Below are positions 34,437-47,800 of a stretch of 64,000 bases of DNA, in pieces. The translations under genes and the position numbers were made by a program. The notes beneath the pieces were generated by a model. That model was not told the DNA's origin and did not search any database. It was given only the letters and a program-made list of their open reading frames with translations. Source of the DNA: Aldrovandia affinis (Eukaryota; Chordata; Actinopteri; Notacanthiformes; Halosauridae). The DNA lies in assembly GCA_029706075.1 (NCBI GenBank), contig JAINUG010000020.1, forward strand, positions 3,921,625-3,985,624, in the 5' to 3' direction. Numbering within the stretch: the stretch's first letter is position 1; each line of letters starts with the position of its first letter.

Positions 34437-35819
34437 CTTTAAAGAATACATTTAAAAAAACAAACATGTATGCTTACAGTTTGTACACTTAAAAACGACT
34501 GTTCAAAACAAAATCGGCTGCCCCCCCCATTAAAGCAAATGATGTGTGTTCATGTGCCAATTCCAGCGATTTGAGGACAATCGCCAAAAAAGGATTAGTG
34601 CATCTTGTGTCATGAATCCTGATTACAAGTGGACAACAAATACATTTACATACTTTTATATATTTTTAGTGTCCAATAACCTACATTAACAAACTATGAT
34701 AACGTGTATGGTGAAAGCAGTGATTGAAAGTTTAAATGCCACTATTCCAACTGAGAATTACACCATGCTGTGACCAAATTACTGGAAAACCTTTTTGTGG
34801 GTTGCAAAAACAAGAAACAATAGCAAGAAATATTTTGTTGTTTGGAAGACTTGTTTGACAGTGCTTTTTGCAGAAATCGGACACCATAGGATATTGTCCT
34901 TGAAGACCAATGTGTTAATTACCATTCATGTCCAAAACCAAGCACCTGGTATGGTACACTGGAGCAGGAACTTAACCGTACAACTCCTCTTTATGGACTG
35001 CATAACCTATACGGCAGTTTCAGCATATGAAGATGGGATTTCTATTCAAGGGAGAAAAGAGAAAATAGCCATTTAACTTATGTTTAACTGTGTCTCTAAA
35101 CTTAACACAATGTTCCAACCTACTTACAGTAGCTACAATCCCCTAAGAAAGACAAGCTAGTCAGTGGATGAATATTCTAGGTTAAATCTTAATACGAACC
35201 ATAAAAGAAACACTGTCCAGCAATGTTAAAGAAGCAAGACCTGTCTATTCTGTAGTTTGATAGCAGCCGTGCGTCTTGTGTGTGTCTGTGCATGTGGCAA
35301 ATTATCATGTCATACCATTCTAAATCTTAACTCTGGTTGAGATCTGTAGATTCCAGCCAGTAGTCTGTGTTCTAATGTGCATACACAACATTATTTATCT
35401 TCTTAACCTATAAAATCTCATAAAATCTAAAAATCTATCAAATCTGACAAGAGGACACGAAGCGTGAAGCACTGCTCTGCCTTTAAAGGATATGAAAGTG
35501 TGCTGCACTTTATACAAACAAGACAAGCTAATATCACTGGCGTTCCTTCCTGAAAATGACACAGTCGTCATTCAGTGAGTTTAGCCCACGCCAGTGAGGG
35601 AACAGAATGCGTGTGTGTGTGTGTGTGTTTGTGTGCAGGCCTGCTTGACAAAACAGCAGGGAGTGCAAAACTGGGATTCTTTTGTGTGTGCCTGAGGAGG
35701 AACAGCAAAGAACATGGCGCCACCATTGCTGGAATTCCATCGGCCTGACGGCAGTAAGGCTAGTTGAGCGGGCCTTCTGTTGACTCGGTTGACAAAAGCC
35801 GACTGCGGGGGCGCCGTTT

Positions 35820-38800
35820 TCACGACACGACACAGGAATCGGGACTCTTGGGGCTTCTGGGCTCTGCGCCATCTTTTCGCCCAAGCAGTTCCCCCTGCAG
35901 ACCGGCGATGGGGCCCTCCGCGATCTCGCCGTCCTCGGCGGGGCGCTGCTCTTCGTCCAGGGTGGCCCCCGTGTCGGCGGTGCCCTCCAAGGGTGCCGTT
36001 TGGGAGGGCTTATCTTCCGTGTCCATTGGGGTCCCTCCAGCAGGAGGGCCCTGCAAGGCGGCGGCGTCGGTCAGCCCGGGAAATGGATCTGCTCCCGGGG
36101 AGACGTCACCCTGTCGACCCAGGACCCCGTCCTGTGGTGGGCCGGTCGCAGCGCCCATAGTGGGCATCTGGGTTATGTTCTTGAACATCCTCTGGAACTT
36201 GGTCAGTGGGCTTTCTTCGTTCGCTGCGGCATCGTCTCTGGTATGGCAGTCGTCCTCTGAGTCCACCGATGACCCCTGGTGGGCGCTCTGGAGTGGGGGG
36301 TGACCTCCTTCGGCGGGCTGCTCCTCCTTCCCCTTCCTGAAGAATGAGGCCAAGATGCTTCCCGCTGTCGTCTCGATTACCCCCTCGGTTATGGGTGCCG
36401 GGATGCTGTCGAGCCGTATGACAGAGAGCGGGGCGTCTACAAAGGTCTCCTCTAGCTCCTCCAATGCGTCCCTTCCCTTCTCCGGCTCCTCCTCTGTTCT
36501 CCCGTCTTCCTCTCCGGTCCCTTCCCGTTCCGTAACATGCCCCTCCCCTTCTGGCTCGCTGTTTGTAACGATGGTGTACACCGGCACCGTTGGTATGGCA
36601 ACCCGCTTCTGTGGAGGCAGGATCAAACAACGTTAACCAATCAAAACCACATTTCCCCAGGCTGTGGGGTGGCTCATCCTGTTAAGGCACTGTGTGTGGA
36701 TGAGCCCCACGGTCTGGTATCGAATCCAGACCATGCCAGTGCCGACTGTGGCCAGCAGCCCCGTGGGGCAATGCATAATTGGGGGTAGTGTCACCCAGGG
36801 AGGGAAAGATTCAGTCAACTTGGTGACCCCTGCTGGTCAATGGGGCACCCACAGACTGTCTCTATAAAACCTCACATGAAGTGTCTTCCTCCGACTCATG
36901 TCTGTGCAAGCTTAACTTTTAGACTGCAGTGCGAAAAGAAGCGGTGACTGACGACATGTTTCGGAGGAGGACACATGCTTGTCTGCGCTCTCCCGGATTG
37001 ATAGCAGAGGTTGCAGCGAGCTTGCGAATACGAATGGACATTCCAAATTGGAAGAAAAAGGGGTAAAAAGCATTAAGATAAACCAAAAAAAACAACAACA
37101 AAAAACATTTCCTCAGAAGAACCAGTCTGGAAGGACAAGTGGAACAAATGTGGGCCTGCCGATAACCAAGAATCACATGACTGCTTCCAAGAGCACAAAA
37201 CAAAACCACTCAGATTAACTAGCTAACACCAGACCCTTCCGTGAGAAATCAAATCTCACTTATGTGTATTCAGACGTTACTTTCTTTCACGCACTTTTGT
37301 TGTGATTTAGTTTTTCTCTCCCAATTTGAAAATGGCCAGTTGTATCTGTAGGCCCATTAGTTGCTGCTAAATGCTTAAAATGTATTTCACTGCTGCACCC
37401 TCCTCAGAAGAGTGCAGACAGGCATACGTTCTCCTCTGAGGCGCATGCTGCCAGCTGACAATTTTAGCAGGCCATCTTCTTCCCTGTGTATAATTCTGAT
37501 GTCACATGAAATAAAGGGCTTGCTACGCACTACTTAGTCATCTGATCTACTGTTTCGCATAGCAATTGAACATGTAAGTTAAGTCTGACGAAACAACAGG
37601 GCAACATCCAAAAGATAGTTTCTTCCCAGTGAACGCAAACAGCTGATCACCATGTTGTGCATCAATCAACAATGCTTAATATTTGACCAGTGTGTTTATC
37701 TTACTTACTTATTCACTAAACAGTTGCCATATGATAACTGCATTGTGTGGTAAACTCTCAATTAAAATGACATTTTATTGCAAGCATTTTTGAAGAGACA
37801 ACACTACTGTTAAAATGCATCTGCCACATCATGGTTGAAAAAGAGCGGCCAACTAGAATTTAACTGCTGGTAAAACGCACACGGAAACTCTTCCATCGAC
37901 ATGAAGCAGAGTGCTGAGCAGTCTTGTGTGTGTGACCTATTGGTCCGTTTACTAATCCATCCGATAAAGAGATCATCGTGTGTCATGGTGCAATAGCGGA
38001 ATGAGCAGATATGCTTATTTTTAGAACAGAAAAAAAAATCAATACGGTTGAGAGAGAGCAGAGTTGTCTCGTGTTGAGCTGCTTGCGCAAGACAGGATAA
38101 AAAATAAAAAAAAAAAGAATGTTGCAGCTTATCTCTGATGTTTAAGCACAAAGGGAGAGCAGGAACTCACAAAAGTCAATGATAGAAAAAGAAGAAAAAA
38201 AACGGCTATGAAGCCACAGAAAAAGTGGTTCTGCTTTTCTAAAATTGGGGAAATTCAGTAATAACTGACAACTAACAACCTGACAGAAAACATCAAAGAC
38301 CTACAGGCCATGAGCAAGGATTTATAGATCTGGAACATGTCCGCACAGAAAAAGACAGCAAATCAGAGGTATGAGGGTCAAATCCTCTATGGAATTTTCC
38401 AGCTCCTCTACGGCTTGTTCTGCCAAGTGAGGCACTGCAAAGGCTCCTGGGTGAAGTAGCGGAACTGAACGAGGGCTCAGAGAACGCCCCGTGCACTTCG
38501 TGTAAGCATCGCTGCGCCTCACCTCTTTAAGCCTCTGGACCTCCTCTGTGAGCATGCTCACGGTTTCCTCCAGCGAGCTCACCGCCTCCTCCAGTCTCTT
38601 GTTCACCTGCCGCTCGCGCCCCAGCTCCTGCAACGCAAAGGACCTGTGTCTTTAAGGTCTGTAGACCTGCTATGGCAAAGTCCTGCAATGGCTCTGTTAG
38701 GGCGCGGCCCCATTATGACTAGCTGTATAGATAAGCGGCCGGAAAAGTTCGTTTTGGGGGTTCATACCGCATTGGCATCGGCCGCTTCTCGCCGCAACTC

Positions 38801-41800
38801 CGCCAGCATCTCCTCTGCTCCTTCCAGGGCGTCCTGCAGACAGTCCACCTGGAACAGCAGCGTCTCCCGCTGGAGCTCCAGCCCGCGCAGCTCCTGGACC
38901 ACCTCGTCATAGCTCTCCTGCAGGTCCAGCTGGAGGCAGAACGCACGTTAGTGTGCTGTACGGAAGGCATCAACTCATACACTCACTTCAAACACAATAC
39001 ATACATGTACAGTACAGGGAGTCAGATGTATGTATAAAGTAGGGCTGTGACGTTATGACATTTTCATGGTAGGATAATCGTACTTCTCAATATGACGGTT
39101 TTCGGTATATCGCGGTATCAATTTTTAAGCTAAAAAAAAGTATCACACAAAGTTTACAACTCGATCTGTTTATTGTATGGATCTTTGCATATTTATATAC
39201 CATTTAATTGAAAAATAAAACAAAAAATGCAACTGAATATAGTTCACTCCTTGTTTAAATCAATTTAAATCATTCACTTTGCAAATTAAGCAACATCAGC
39301 TTTTCGGATCTAGTACTATATTTAGCTACTCACTTTTTCCATTGGGAGCTGCGTTCTCAACAACAGCATTTTTTTTCAGAATCTAAAGTGAGTCCACACG
39401 GATGAGCGAGTTTGCTTTTTGGGGCGATAATCGTCATTACAGACCGCCTCAGCATCGGACATCGTACGTTTTATAAGGGACTGCAAATGGAGATTTATGC
39501 CGTGTAGCTAACTAGCTAATAACAGCTACCTACCAGGGGTTGGGAAATACGAGAGCTGTCTGCACATGCACAATCGTGTTGTGAACAAAACAAAATGAAC
39601 AGCCAAAGAGGTGGTGGGATTAAATGACATCCCAGGTCCAGTATTATATTATTTAATATGGGTTATTTCTACATTTTAGTAGGGAAAATACGGTTGGTCC
39701 TTCATGAAAATTGCTTTTGCCACGTGACTTACTATCACAGTATTACGTTAAGTTTATGATAGTACTATTTCATATTTTAATACCGTGGTATACCATCATA
39801 CCGGTATACCGTCACACCCCTAGTATAAACACAGATAGAGGTAACTGCCAAAATAAAGGCAATGGTTTGATAACCTGGGGGGGTTTGTTACAAAGCACTC
39901 TTTAAATCAGGTCTGTCCTATATGGGGCCGGTACACTGGTAAATATGAAAGAACAAGGTCTCCCATTTGACTACTTGAAAATAATTACCATTCCGGGAAA
40001 ATTTGTGATCAGATCCTCTTCGGTCTATAAAACAGAAAAAGCATCAAATCATGGTAAGTGTGAAACTTGACATTTCCTCATAGAAGTTTCATTTTTCACC
40101 CCAAACCATTGTTTCACAAAAATTAACATTCTTTCTGAAGTACATTGATCCGACTTTTAATCAACAAAGACCCATGCTGTTAGCTATTATTTTTAATTTG
40201 ACATCCTAGAACACTGTGCAGAGAACATACAAAAGCAATAAGGTCACGGCACTTCTGATGCATAGCAGTTTGAGCAGTTCCAGGTCTTACCAGAAGCAGG
40301 CTAGTGAACCACCAACAAATGGGTGCTACTCATTACACAAACCTTGATCTGATAAAACCCACCATTCCCAACTTGGCAGCAGTCTATGGAGACCAGCGAG
40401 CCCTGCTCTGGTCTTCTGTAGTGACTCAGTAACCGCTGTGCACTGACCCTTTAGTTCTGTTGTGGACAGAGATTCTGCTCTTGCGAGATTTCTAAATAAA
40501 CTGTTGTCTGCTTTATAAAATGTAAAATAGGCATAAAACAAACACGCTCACTGTTACAGCGGGAATGCTCAGCATCTGCTGGCCATAAAGTGCAATAATA
40601 GCTCCATCAATTCGAGCACAGTGACGATAACTACAGCATAAAACATAACAATCCATTGTTTGCCACACTACATGTTTTTTTTCATTCAACAAAGCCACTT
40701 GGTCAATTGCTTTCAAGTACTCTAACCACCAACCTTACGATCATAAAGACAAATGATGGTGTATAGACATATACTGCCCATCCCCCCCCCAAAAAGTCAC
40801 ACACTGTAATATTTTGTTGGACCGCCTTTAGCTTTGATTACCGCACGCATTCGCCGTGGCATCATTTCGATAAGCTTCTGCAATGTCACAACATTTATTT
40901 CTGTCCAGAGTTACATTAATTTTTCGCCAAGATCTTGTACTGATGATGGGAGAGTCGGACCGCTGCGCAAAGTCCTCTCCAGCACATCCCAAAGATTCTC
41001 AATGGGGTTAAGGTCTGGACTCTGTGGTGGCCAATCCAGGAAAAACCTGGTCATTCAGTATATTCAGGTAGTCAGCTGACCTCATTCTTTGGGCACATAA
41101 CGTTGCTGAACCTAGACCTGACCAACTGCAGCAACCCCAGATCATAACACTGCCCCCACAGGCTTGTACGGTAGGCACTAGGCATGATGGGTGCATCACT
41201 TCATCCGCCTCTCTTCTTACCCTGATGCGCCCATCACTCTGGAACAGGGTAAATCTGGACTCATCAGACCACATGACCTTCTTCCATTGCTCCAGAGTCC
41301 AATCTTTATGCTCCCTAGCAAATTGAAGCCTTTTTTCCCGATTAGCCTCACTGACAAGTGGTTTTCTTAAGGCTACACAGCTGTTTAGTCCCAATCCCTT
41401 GAGTTCCCTTCGCATTGTGCGTGTGGAAATGCTCTTACTTTCACTATTAAACATAGCCGTGAGTTCAACTGTTGATTTTTTTATGATATGATTTCACCAA
41501 ACGTTTAAGTGATCGCCGATCACGATCATTCAAGATTTTTTTCCGACCACATTTCTTCCTCGAAGATGATGGTTCACCACTATCCTTCCAGGTTTTAATA
41601 ATGCGTTGGACAGTTCTTAACCCAATTTTTGTAGTTTCAGCAATCTCCTTAGTTGTTTTCTTTGCTTGATGCAGGCCAATAATTTGACCCTTCTGAAACA
41701 GATTATCATCTTTTCCACAATCACAGGATATGTCTTCCGACATGGTTGTTTAAGAAATGAGAAGCTACTCACTGCATCAGTTAGGGTTAAATAACTTGTT

Positions 41801-44800
41801 GCCAGCTAAAACATATTAATCACTGCAGTAATTATCCAATGGAAGGCTCTTACCTATTTGCTTAGTTAAATCCAGGTGGTGACTTTTTTTTGGCCAGGCA
41901 GTGTATTTTACTGTTGGAATGCTGCGTCCAATTCACCACAGTTGTCGCTTTTGAGCAGTGAGGCAGGGGATAATCTTCTGACTAAAGGCCTCAGTATACT
42001 TCAAACAAAATCGAATTTGGCGTGTTCGCACAGGCAAGGTGGCAGGTTTGCGACCAAAACGAAGTGCCGCATTTGGCTTAGATCGCCGCAGTGTGTGCAG
42101 GCTGGCTAGGTGAACTTGTCAAACCTTTCGCACAGCCCCTCCCAATACACTGTCGCTTGCAATTGATCAACAATATCATGTGATTGGTTGTGTTTTTTAT
42201 GCATGTAATTTGGGCCACGTGTTACATCTTGTTAACATCCCGTCCAGCTGTTCCTCTGCACGTGGCTCACATGACAAAACCTAGATCCCTTCCATCTAGC
42301 TAACATTTGTTGGTTTATGCCAGATATAGCTAACTAGTTGCTAGTTAACATGTGTGGCTCAACTTTATGCAAAGTAGCCATCATTGGCCACTACTACTAG
42401 CAAGCCAGGCAAATGTTTTGTTTATTCCCTTCCAGTTTAGCAAACCATCTGAATTGCTGAACATGTTTATTTAAAATCTTACAAACTGATTACCGCTATG
42501 ACCAAAAATTTGCCAATTGTTCGATTCTAACTAGAAAGCTACGTGTTAGCTAATTCAACTAGCGAAGGTAATTGGCTAGGTAGTTAGCTCATCATTAGAT
42601 CTTTTCCAATAAGGTTGCTAACGTAAGCTAGTTTGTAGATATGTGGACAGATGCGACGTGTATTTGCATAGATGCTTGCTGAGTGTTGTCACGTTGGCTA
42701 GATAACTTGGCTATGTTTAGATATGAAAATAGCAGGTGGCTGTAAAATCGTATTTTAAAGACGTATTGCCGAGTAGCATCCATCTAGTAATCTTTTATAT
42801 ATTTTATTTACATTTTTTCAATTATAACATAACACAGTTAAAAGACTAATGATTTTTTTTTTTAAAGAATTAAAAAAAAAAAGAGGACAATAAGCAACAA
42901 TCAACAAAGATGTACAGACTGCCAGCATTCCAAAACTGTGTAGAGGTTAACATGCTCTAGATTTATACTTTTGACATATCATTTATAGGAGTTGTAGATG
43001 ATTTAAATATATATATATATATATAATATTTTACCCTATATCAGCCAGTTGGGTGGAATTAAAATACAATGTTTAGTTGCTCTGTAAGTGGTCAAGGAAT
43101 GGGCCCCATATTTTATAGTATTTGTCAACTGAGTTTGTCAAGCTGAAGTGAATCCTTTCCATATGTAGCATACAAATCATTTCTGTTAACCACACTTTAA
43201 AACATGGTGGATTGGGTGATTTCCACTCTCTCAAAATCATTTTTTTGCCAACAACCATCCCCAACATTATAGCAAGTTGTTCCTCATATGCTCTGCTCCG
43301 TAAGCTCTCAGAGCATCCAAACATGGCAGTTTCAGGATCAGGAGGGATGTCACATTCCAACACATCGGAATACCACTTGAGAATTTCCCTCACTTCCGTG
43401 TATTTTTTATTTATCTCTTCTGTGATCGTTTGGCGATTTGGAATTGTGTACCCCGGTTCAAGCTTATCCATTTTAGCATCTAAAACCTGCACCATGTACA
43501 GTGTTCACCGGTCTCATATCCATCGCAATAAATGTCACTAGCCCATCAGTTATGTCCCTTTTCCTTTTTTCAGACAAAGGGGGTTTCACCACCTGATTCA
43601 GGCTTCTTTGTCTTTGCGTTGTTGCCGCCGCCGGTACAGATTGCATGGGATGCACCTAAATGTTCCATATAGATACACACAAATATTCCTCCAAAATGTT
43701 GACTTCATGACTTATTTAGGCATAGACCTGTAGGCTATAGCCTACGCAGTACGCATATAGACCTAGCCCTTCTTAATTTAGCTAGATAGCCTACTTATGC
43801 CTATGCTAAGGCCTCAGGCTAATGTTAGACAAGTAGAGAAAATTATGAGAACTTACACTATTCAAATGATTTGCCAAATTCGTAGTAGAATGATGGTATG
43901 AAAGTTTAACTTGACATATCTGGCACTGCACTTTTTTAGGATTGTCGTCAGTAATCTTAAAATGTTTCCAAACCGGCGAGTTCTTCGCGGACATCTTTCT
44001 AGTCTTTTGTTGTTGGTGGTATGAAAGTGGTCGTGACTCGTTGACTGTGGTCATAGAGCGCTGAGCGGAGACAGCATAGGCCTAGGCCTACTATGCCTAT
44101 ATACAATGGGGGAAATAAGTATTGAACACATCAACATTTTTCCCAGTAAATGTATTTCCAATGAGGCCATTCAAGTGAAATTTGCACCAGACTTTGGTAT
44201 TAACTCAAGAAATCCAGACAAAAAATCTAAACATTAAAGTCCATATGTAAATAAAGTTATGTGTAATAAAGTGGAATGATATAGGAAAAAAGTATTGAAC
44301 ACACTAACTGAAATTAATTCAATACTTAGTGGAGAAGCCTTTGTTTGTAATGACAGCTTCAAGGCGCTTTCTGTATCAAGTAACTAATCGCCCGCAGTAT
44401 TCAGGTGTGATTTTGGCCCATTCCTCTACACCAGTGTTTCTCAAATAGTGGGGCGCGCCCCCCGATGCCAGGGGGGGCGCGTGTGACCAGAGGCGTAGCG
44501 TGGGCGGTGCAAGAGGGGCGCAAAATTGAAGAAAACGTTGAAGACCGGTTCCGAGGGGCGCGTAGCACCCCCCCCCGGTCCGCGAAATAAACGAACTGGT
44601 CTCAGCTTTTTTTCGCGAAATGTTTTCTTCTTCCTAGGGGGGGCGTAACAGAAAATAATTGAGAAGCACTGCTCTACACAGATTGTCTGTAAATCTTGAA
44701 GATTGCGGGGGGCCCTCTTGTGAATCTGGATCTTCAGATGCTTCCACAAAGCATTTCGTTGTTTTGTGTTTGCACTGGCAATGACAATAAAGTGAATCTA

Positions 44801-47800
44801 ATCTAATCTAATCTAAATGTTCAATTGGGTTTAAGTCAGGTGATTGACTGGGCCATTCCAACAAGTTGATTTTCTTTCTCTGAAACCAATTGCGAGTTTC
44901 CTTTGCTGTATGCTTTGGATCGTTGTCCTGCTGGAAGGTCCACCCACGTCGCATCCTGGTGGATGGCAGCAGGTTCATCTCAAGAATCTCTCTGTACATG
45001 GCTCCATTCATTGTTCCTTCAATGATATGAAGTCTGCCAGTACCACGAGAGGAGAAACAGCCCCACATCATGATACTTCCACCTCCAAACTTCACTGTTG
45101 GTATAGTGTTATTCGGGTGATGTGCAGTGCCATTTCTCCTCCAAAAATGGTGTGTTGTGTGACAGCCAAAAGTTCAATTTTGGTCTCATCTGACCAGAGT
45201 ACATGCTCCCAGTAGTTCACTGGCTTGTCCAAATGTTGTTTGGCAAACTTTAAACGAGCTTCAACATGTCTTTTTTTCAGTAGTGGAGTCTTGCGGGCTG
45301 AGCGTGCACAGAGACCATGGCGGTGGAGTGCATTACCTACTGTCCTTTCTGTCACAGTTATACCTGCTGCCTCCAAGTCTTTCTGGAGCTCTTTCCTAGT
45401 GGTCCTTGGCTCTTTGGCTACTCTTCTAAGTATCCTTCTGACTCCCTGATCAGAAATCTTGCGAGGAGCTCCTGTGCGTGGCCGGTTGATGGTGGAGTGA
45501 TGTTGCTTCCACTTACGGATAATGCCCCCAATGGTGCTTACTGGAAGATTCAGAAGTTGTGAAATACATCTGTAGCCAATTCCATTTTCATGTTTTGCAA
45601 CAATCTGGTTGCGAAGGTCTTGAGAGAGCTCTTTGCTTTTACCCATCATTAGATGTTTCTGGTGTGGCACCTTGGTAACAAAAAAAACCTTTTATAGCCC
45701 ATCAATATATTCTAACCCAGCTGACATTAATTAGCACAGATTGGAGGTAGAGTTGCCTCCTAATTAGTTATGGTTTTCAGCTGGTTCCTTGCCTTTCCTT
45801 GCTGTGGTGTACTGCTTTTTCTTAGTGTGTTCAATACTTTTTCCTGTTTCATTCCACTTTATTACACATAACTTTATTTACATATGGACTTTAATGTTTA
45901 GATTTTTTGTCTGGATTTTTTTAGTTAATACCAAAGTCTGGTGCAAATTTCCCCCATTGTATAATAATTTCTTTGGCTAATTAAATCTTTTGTTCTTTTT
46001 TGTAACTGTTTATTAACTATGATAGTAGTATAATACTATAATATTAATTAAATAGCCCATTGGTTTAAACCGAATTGCAATGGACATGCAAAAAAACCGC
46101 TGAAGTAGGCCTAATCGAATGTTGATTTAGGATTCGAATGTGAATGTTATGAACGAAGCATTGAAGCTTCAAAGCATTCGGTACAGCCCTACTGGAAACG
46201 CTGACCTCATCTCAGCCTGGGCCTCCCTACTCTCCCTGCAGTTCCTGGCACTCACTGAGACGTCGATCATCCCTCAGAACACGGCCACCCCTGCTGCCTT
46301 CTCCACTGCCTAAACCAGGGGTCTCCAATCTTATCCGAGATGGGCGGTGTGGGTGCAGGTTTTTGTTCTAGCCCAGCATTAAAACACCTGATTCAACTAA
46401 TCAAGGTCTTGATTGAAGACCTGGATTAGTTTATTAGCTGAATCGGGTGTTTCAGGGCTGGGCTAGAACAAAAACCTGCACCCACACCGGCCCATCTCGG
46501 ATAAGATTGGAGACCCTGGCCTAAACCTTCAGGCATGGCATACTAATCTCCCCCCTGTGGAGATTTGGTATTGAATATCATGCGGTCACTGTCACTGTCC
46601 CATGTAAACTGCACATTATTGTTCTGTATCATCCACCAGGTCCACTGGGGAGCTTCCTAGACAAGATGGATGCCCTACTCAGCTCCTTCCCGGAAGATAG
46701 CACTCCCGTCCTACTCCTCGGTGACTTGAAGCTACAGCTGGACACCACTCAGTCCTCTGGCTTTCTCCCCCTCCTCCAGTCCTTCGAGTCCCAACCCACC
46801 CACAAGACCGGCAACCAACTAGACCTTGTCTTCACCAGGAACTGCATGTCGCCTAACCTTACAGTATCTCCTCTTCATGTATCTGACCATTGCTTTCTGT
46901 CTTTTTCCCTCCCCCTCCCCTCTGTACCTAAACTCTCTTCGCCCACCTCAGTGTCTCGGTCTGTCGCAACCTCCGCTCTCTCTCCCCCACAGCCCTGTCA
47001 GCTACTGTTTTATCATCCCTTCCCCCTTCTAATACCTTCTTTCAACTACCTGTTGAGGAAGCCTCATCCACTCTGCTATCCTCACTCTCCTCCTCTTTTG
47101 ATTCACTGTCCTATCTCCACCAAACCTGCTCGCCTCCTACCCCCCAGTCCCTGGCTAACTGACTGCATTTGTGCTGACTAACTCAAACTGCGGGTGGTAG
47201 AAACTAAATGGAGAAAATCCCCCGTTGACCTGGCAGCCTTCCACTCTTTCTTCTCTAAAATTCAATCCTCTTCATCTAACCCACGCAAACACTTCTCTAC
47301 ATTTTCCTCTCTCCTCACCCCTCCTCCTCCTCCCCCACCCCCACCCCCCTCCTCTCTAAATGCGGATGACCTTGCATCCTTCTTTCGCAAGAAAGTCAAT
47401 GACATTCACAACTCCTCTCCAACCCCTCCCGCACCTAACCCTCCCTCACCCATCTCACAACCTGAACCACACGCCTCCCTGTCTTCCTTCTCACCCCTCC
47501 CTGAATCTGACATCTCACAACTTATTCACTCCCACCGTCCTACCACCTGCCCTCTTGATCCCATTCCCTCCCCCCTCTTCCAGTCCATCGCTATGGACAT
47601 CCTCCCCTTTGTCTCCAATGTAATCAACTCCTCTCTTTCCTCTGGATCTGGTCCCTCTGCCCTCAAAAGAGCCAATGCCATCCCCCTCCTCAAGAAACCC
47701 TCTCGAAATCCTGCTGACATTTCCAACTACTGACCTGTCTCTCTCCTCTCATTCCTGTCCAAGACTGTAGAACAGGCTGTATATAATCAACTGTCTGTCT

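Larger units (their letters stand above)
44104..45959 (-). mobile_element. Tc1/mariner element 5, with two inserts
   Basis: The inverted ends CAATGGGGGAAATAAGT and its mirror (AAATTTCCCCCATTG) sit between TA dinucleotides. Inner parts (CACCAGACTTTGGTATTAAC and its reverse complement) extend the inverted repeat to well over 100 bp. The 1.86-kb span includes about 240 bp of a hAT MITE and a LINE tail. Without these it would be about 1.5 kb. It is the youngest-looking Tc1 copy in the window. Confidence 0.9.
43397..46189 (-). mobile_element. ZBED-type hAT, 5' part, with Tc1 nested
   Basis: The minus-strand BED finger (44054-43860) has [20 protein letters not shown], then [13 protein letters not shown] and NLANHL. 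A donor (AATAGT|GTAAGT) ends that exon. The next piece (43655-43473) has [20 protein letters not shown] and [14 protein letters not shown]. After one frame change, [20 protein letters not shown] follows. These are the N-terminal blocks of ZBED-like hAT transposases. The catalytic part is missing. A terminal sequence TAGGGCTGTACCGAATGC (minus strand, about 46189-46172) looks like the 5' inverted repeat of the hAT. The Tc1 at 44104 lies between this end and the BED exon. Confidence 0.7.

Noticed and set aside
35764-36303. Plus-strand frames of 179 and 126 residues, and a 174-residue minus frame at 36106-36630.
   Set aside because: They are shadows of the last exon of the LRRFIP-like gene, which reads in one long acidic minus-strand frame with a clean acceptor and stop.
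38719-38982. Arg/Trp/Ser-rich minus-strand frame.
   Set aside because: It is out of phase with the coiled-coil exon 38768-38929, which has proper splice sites and joins in phase with its neighbours.
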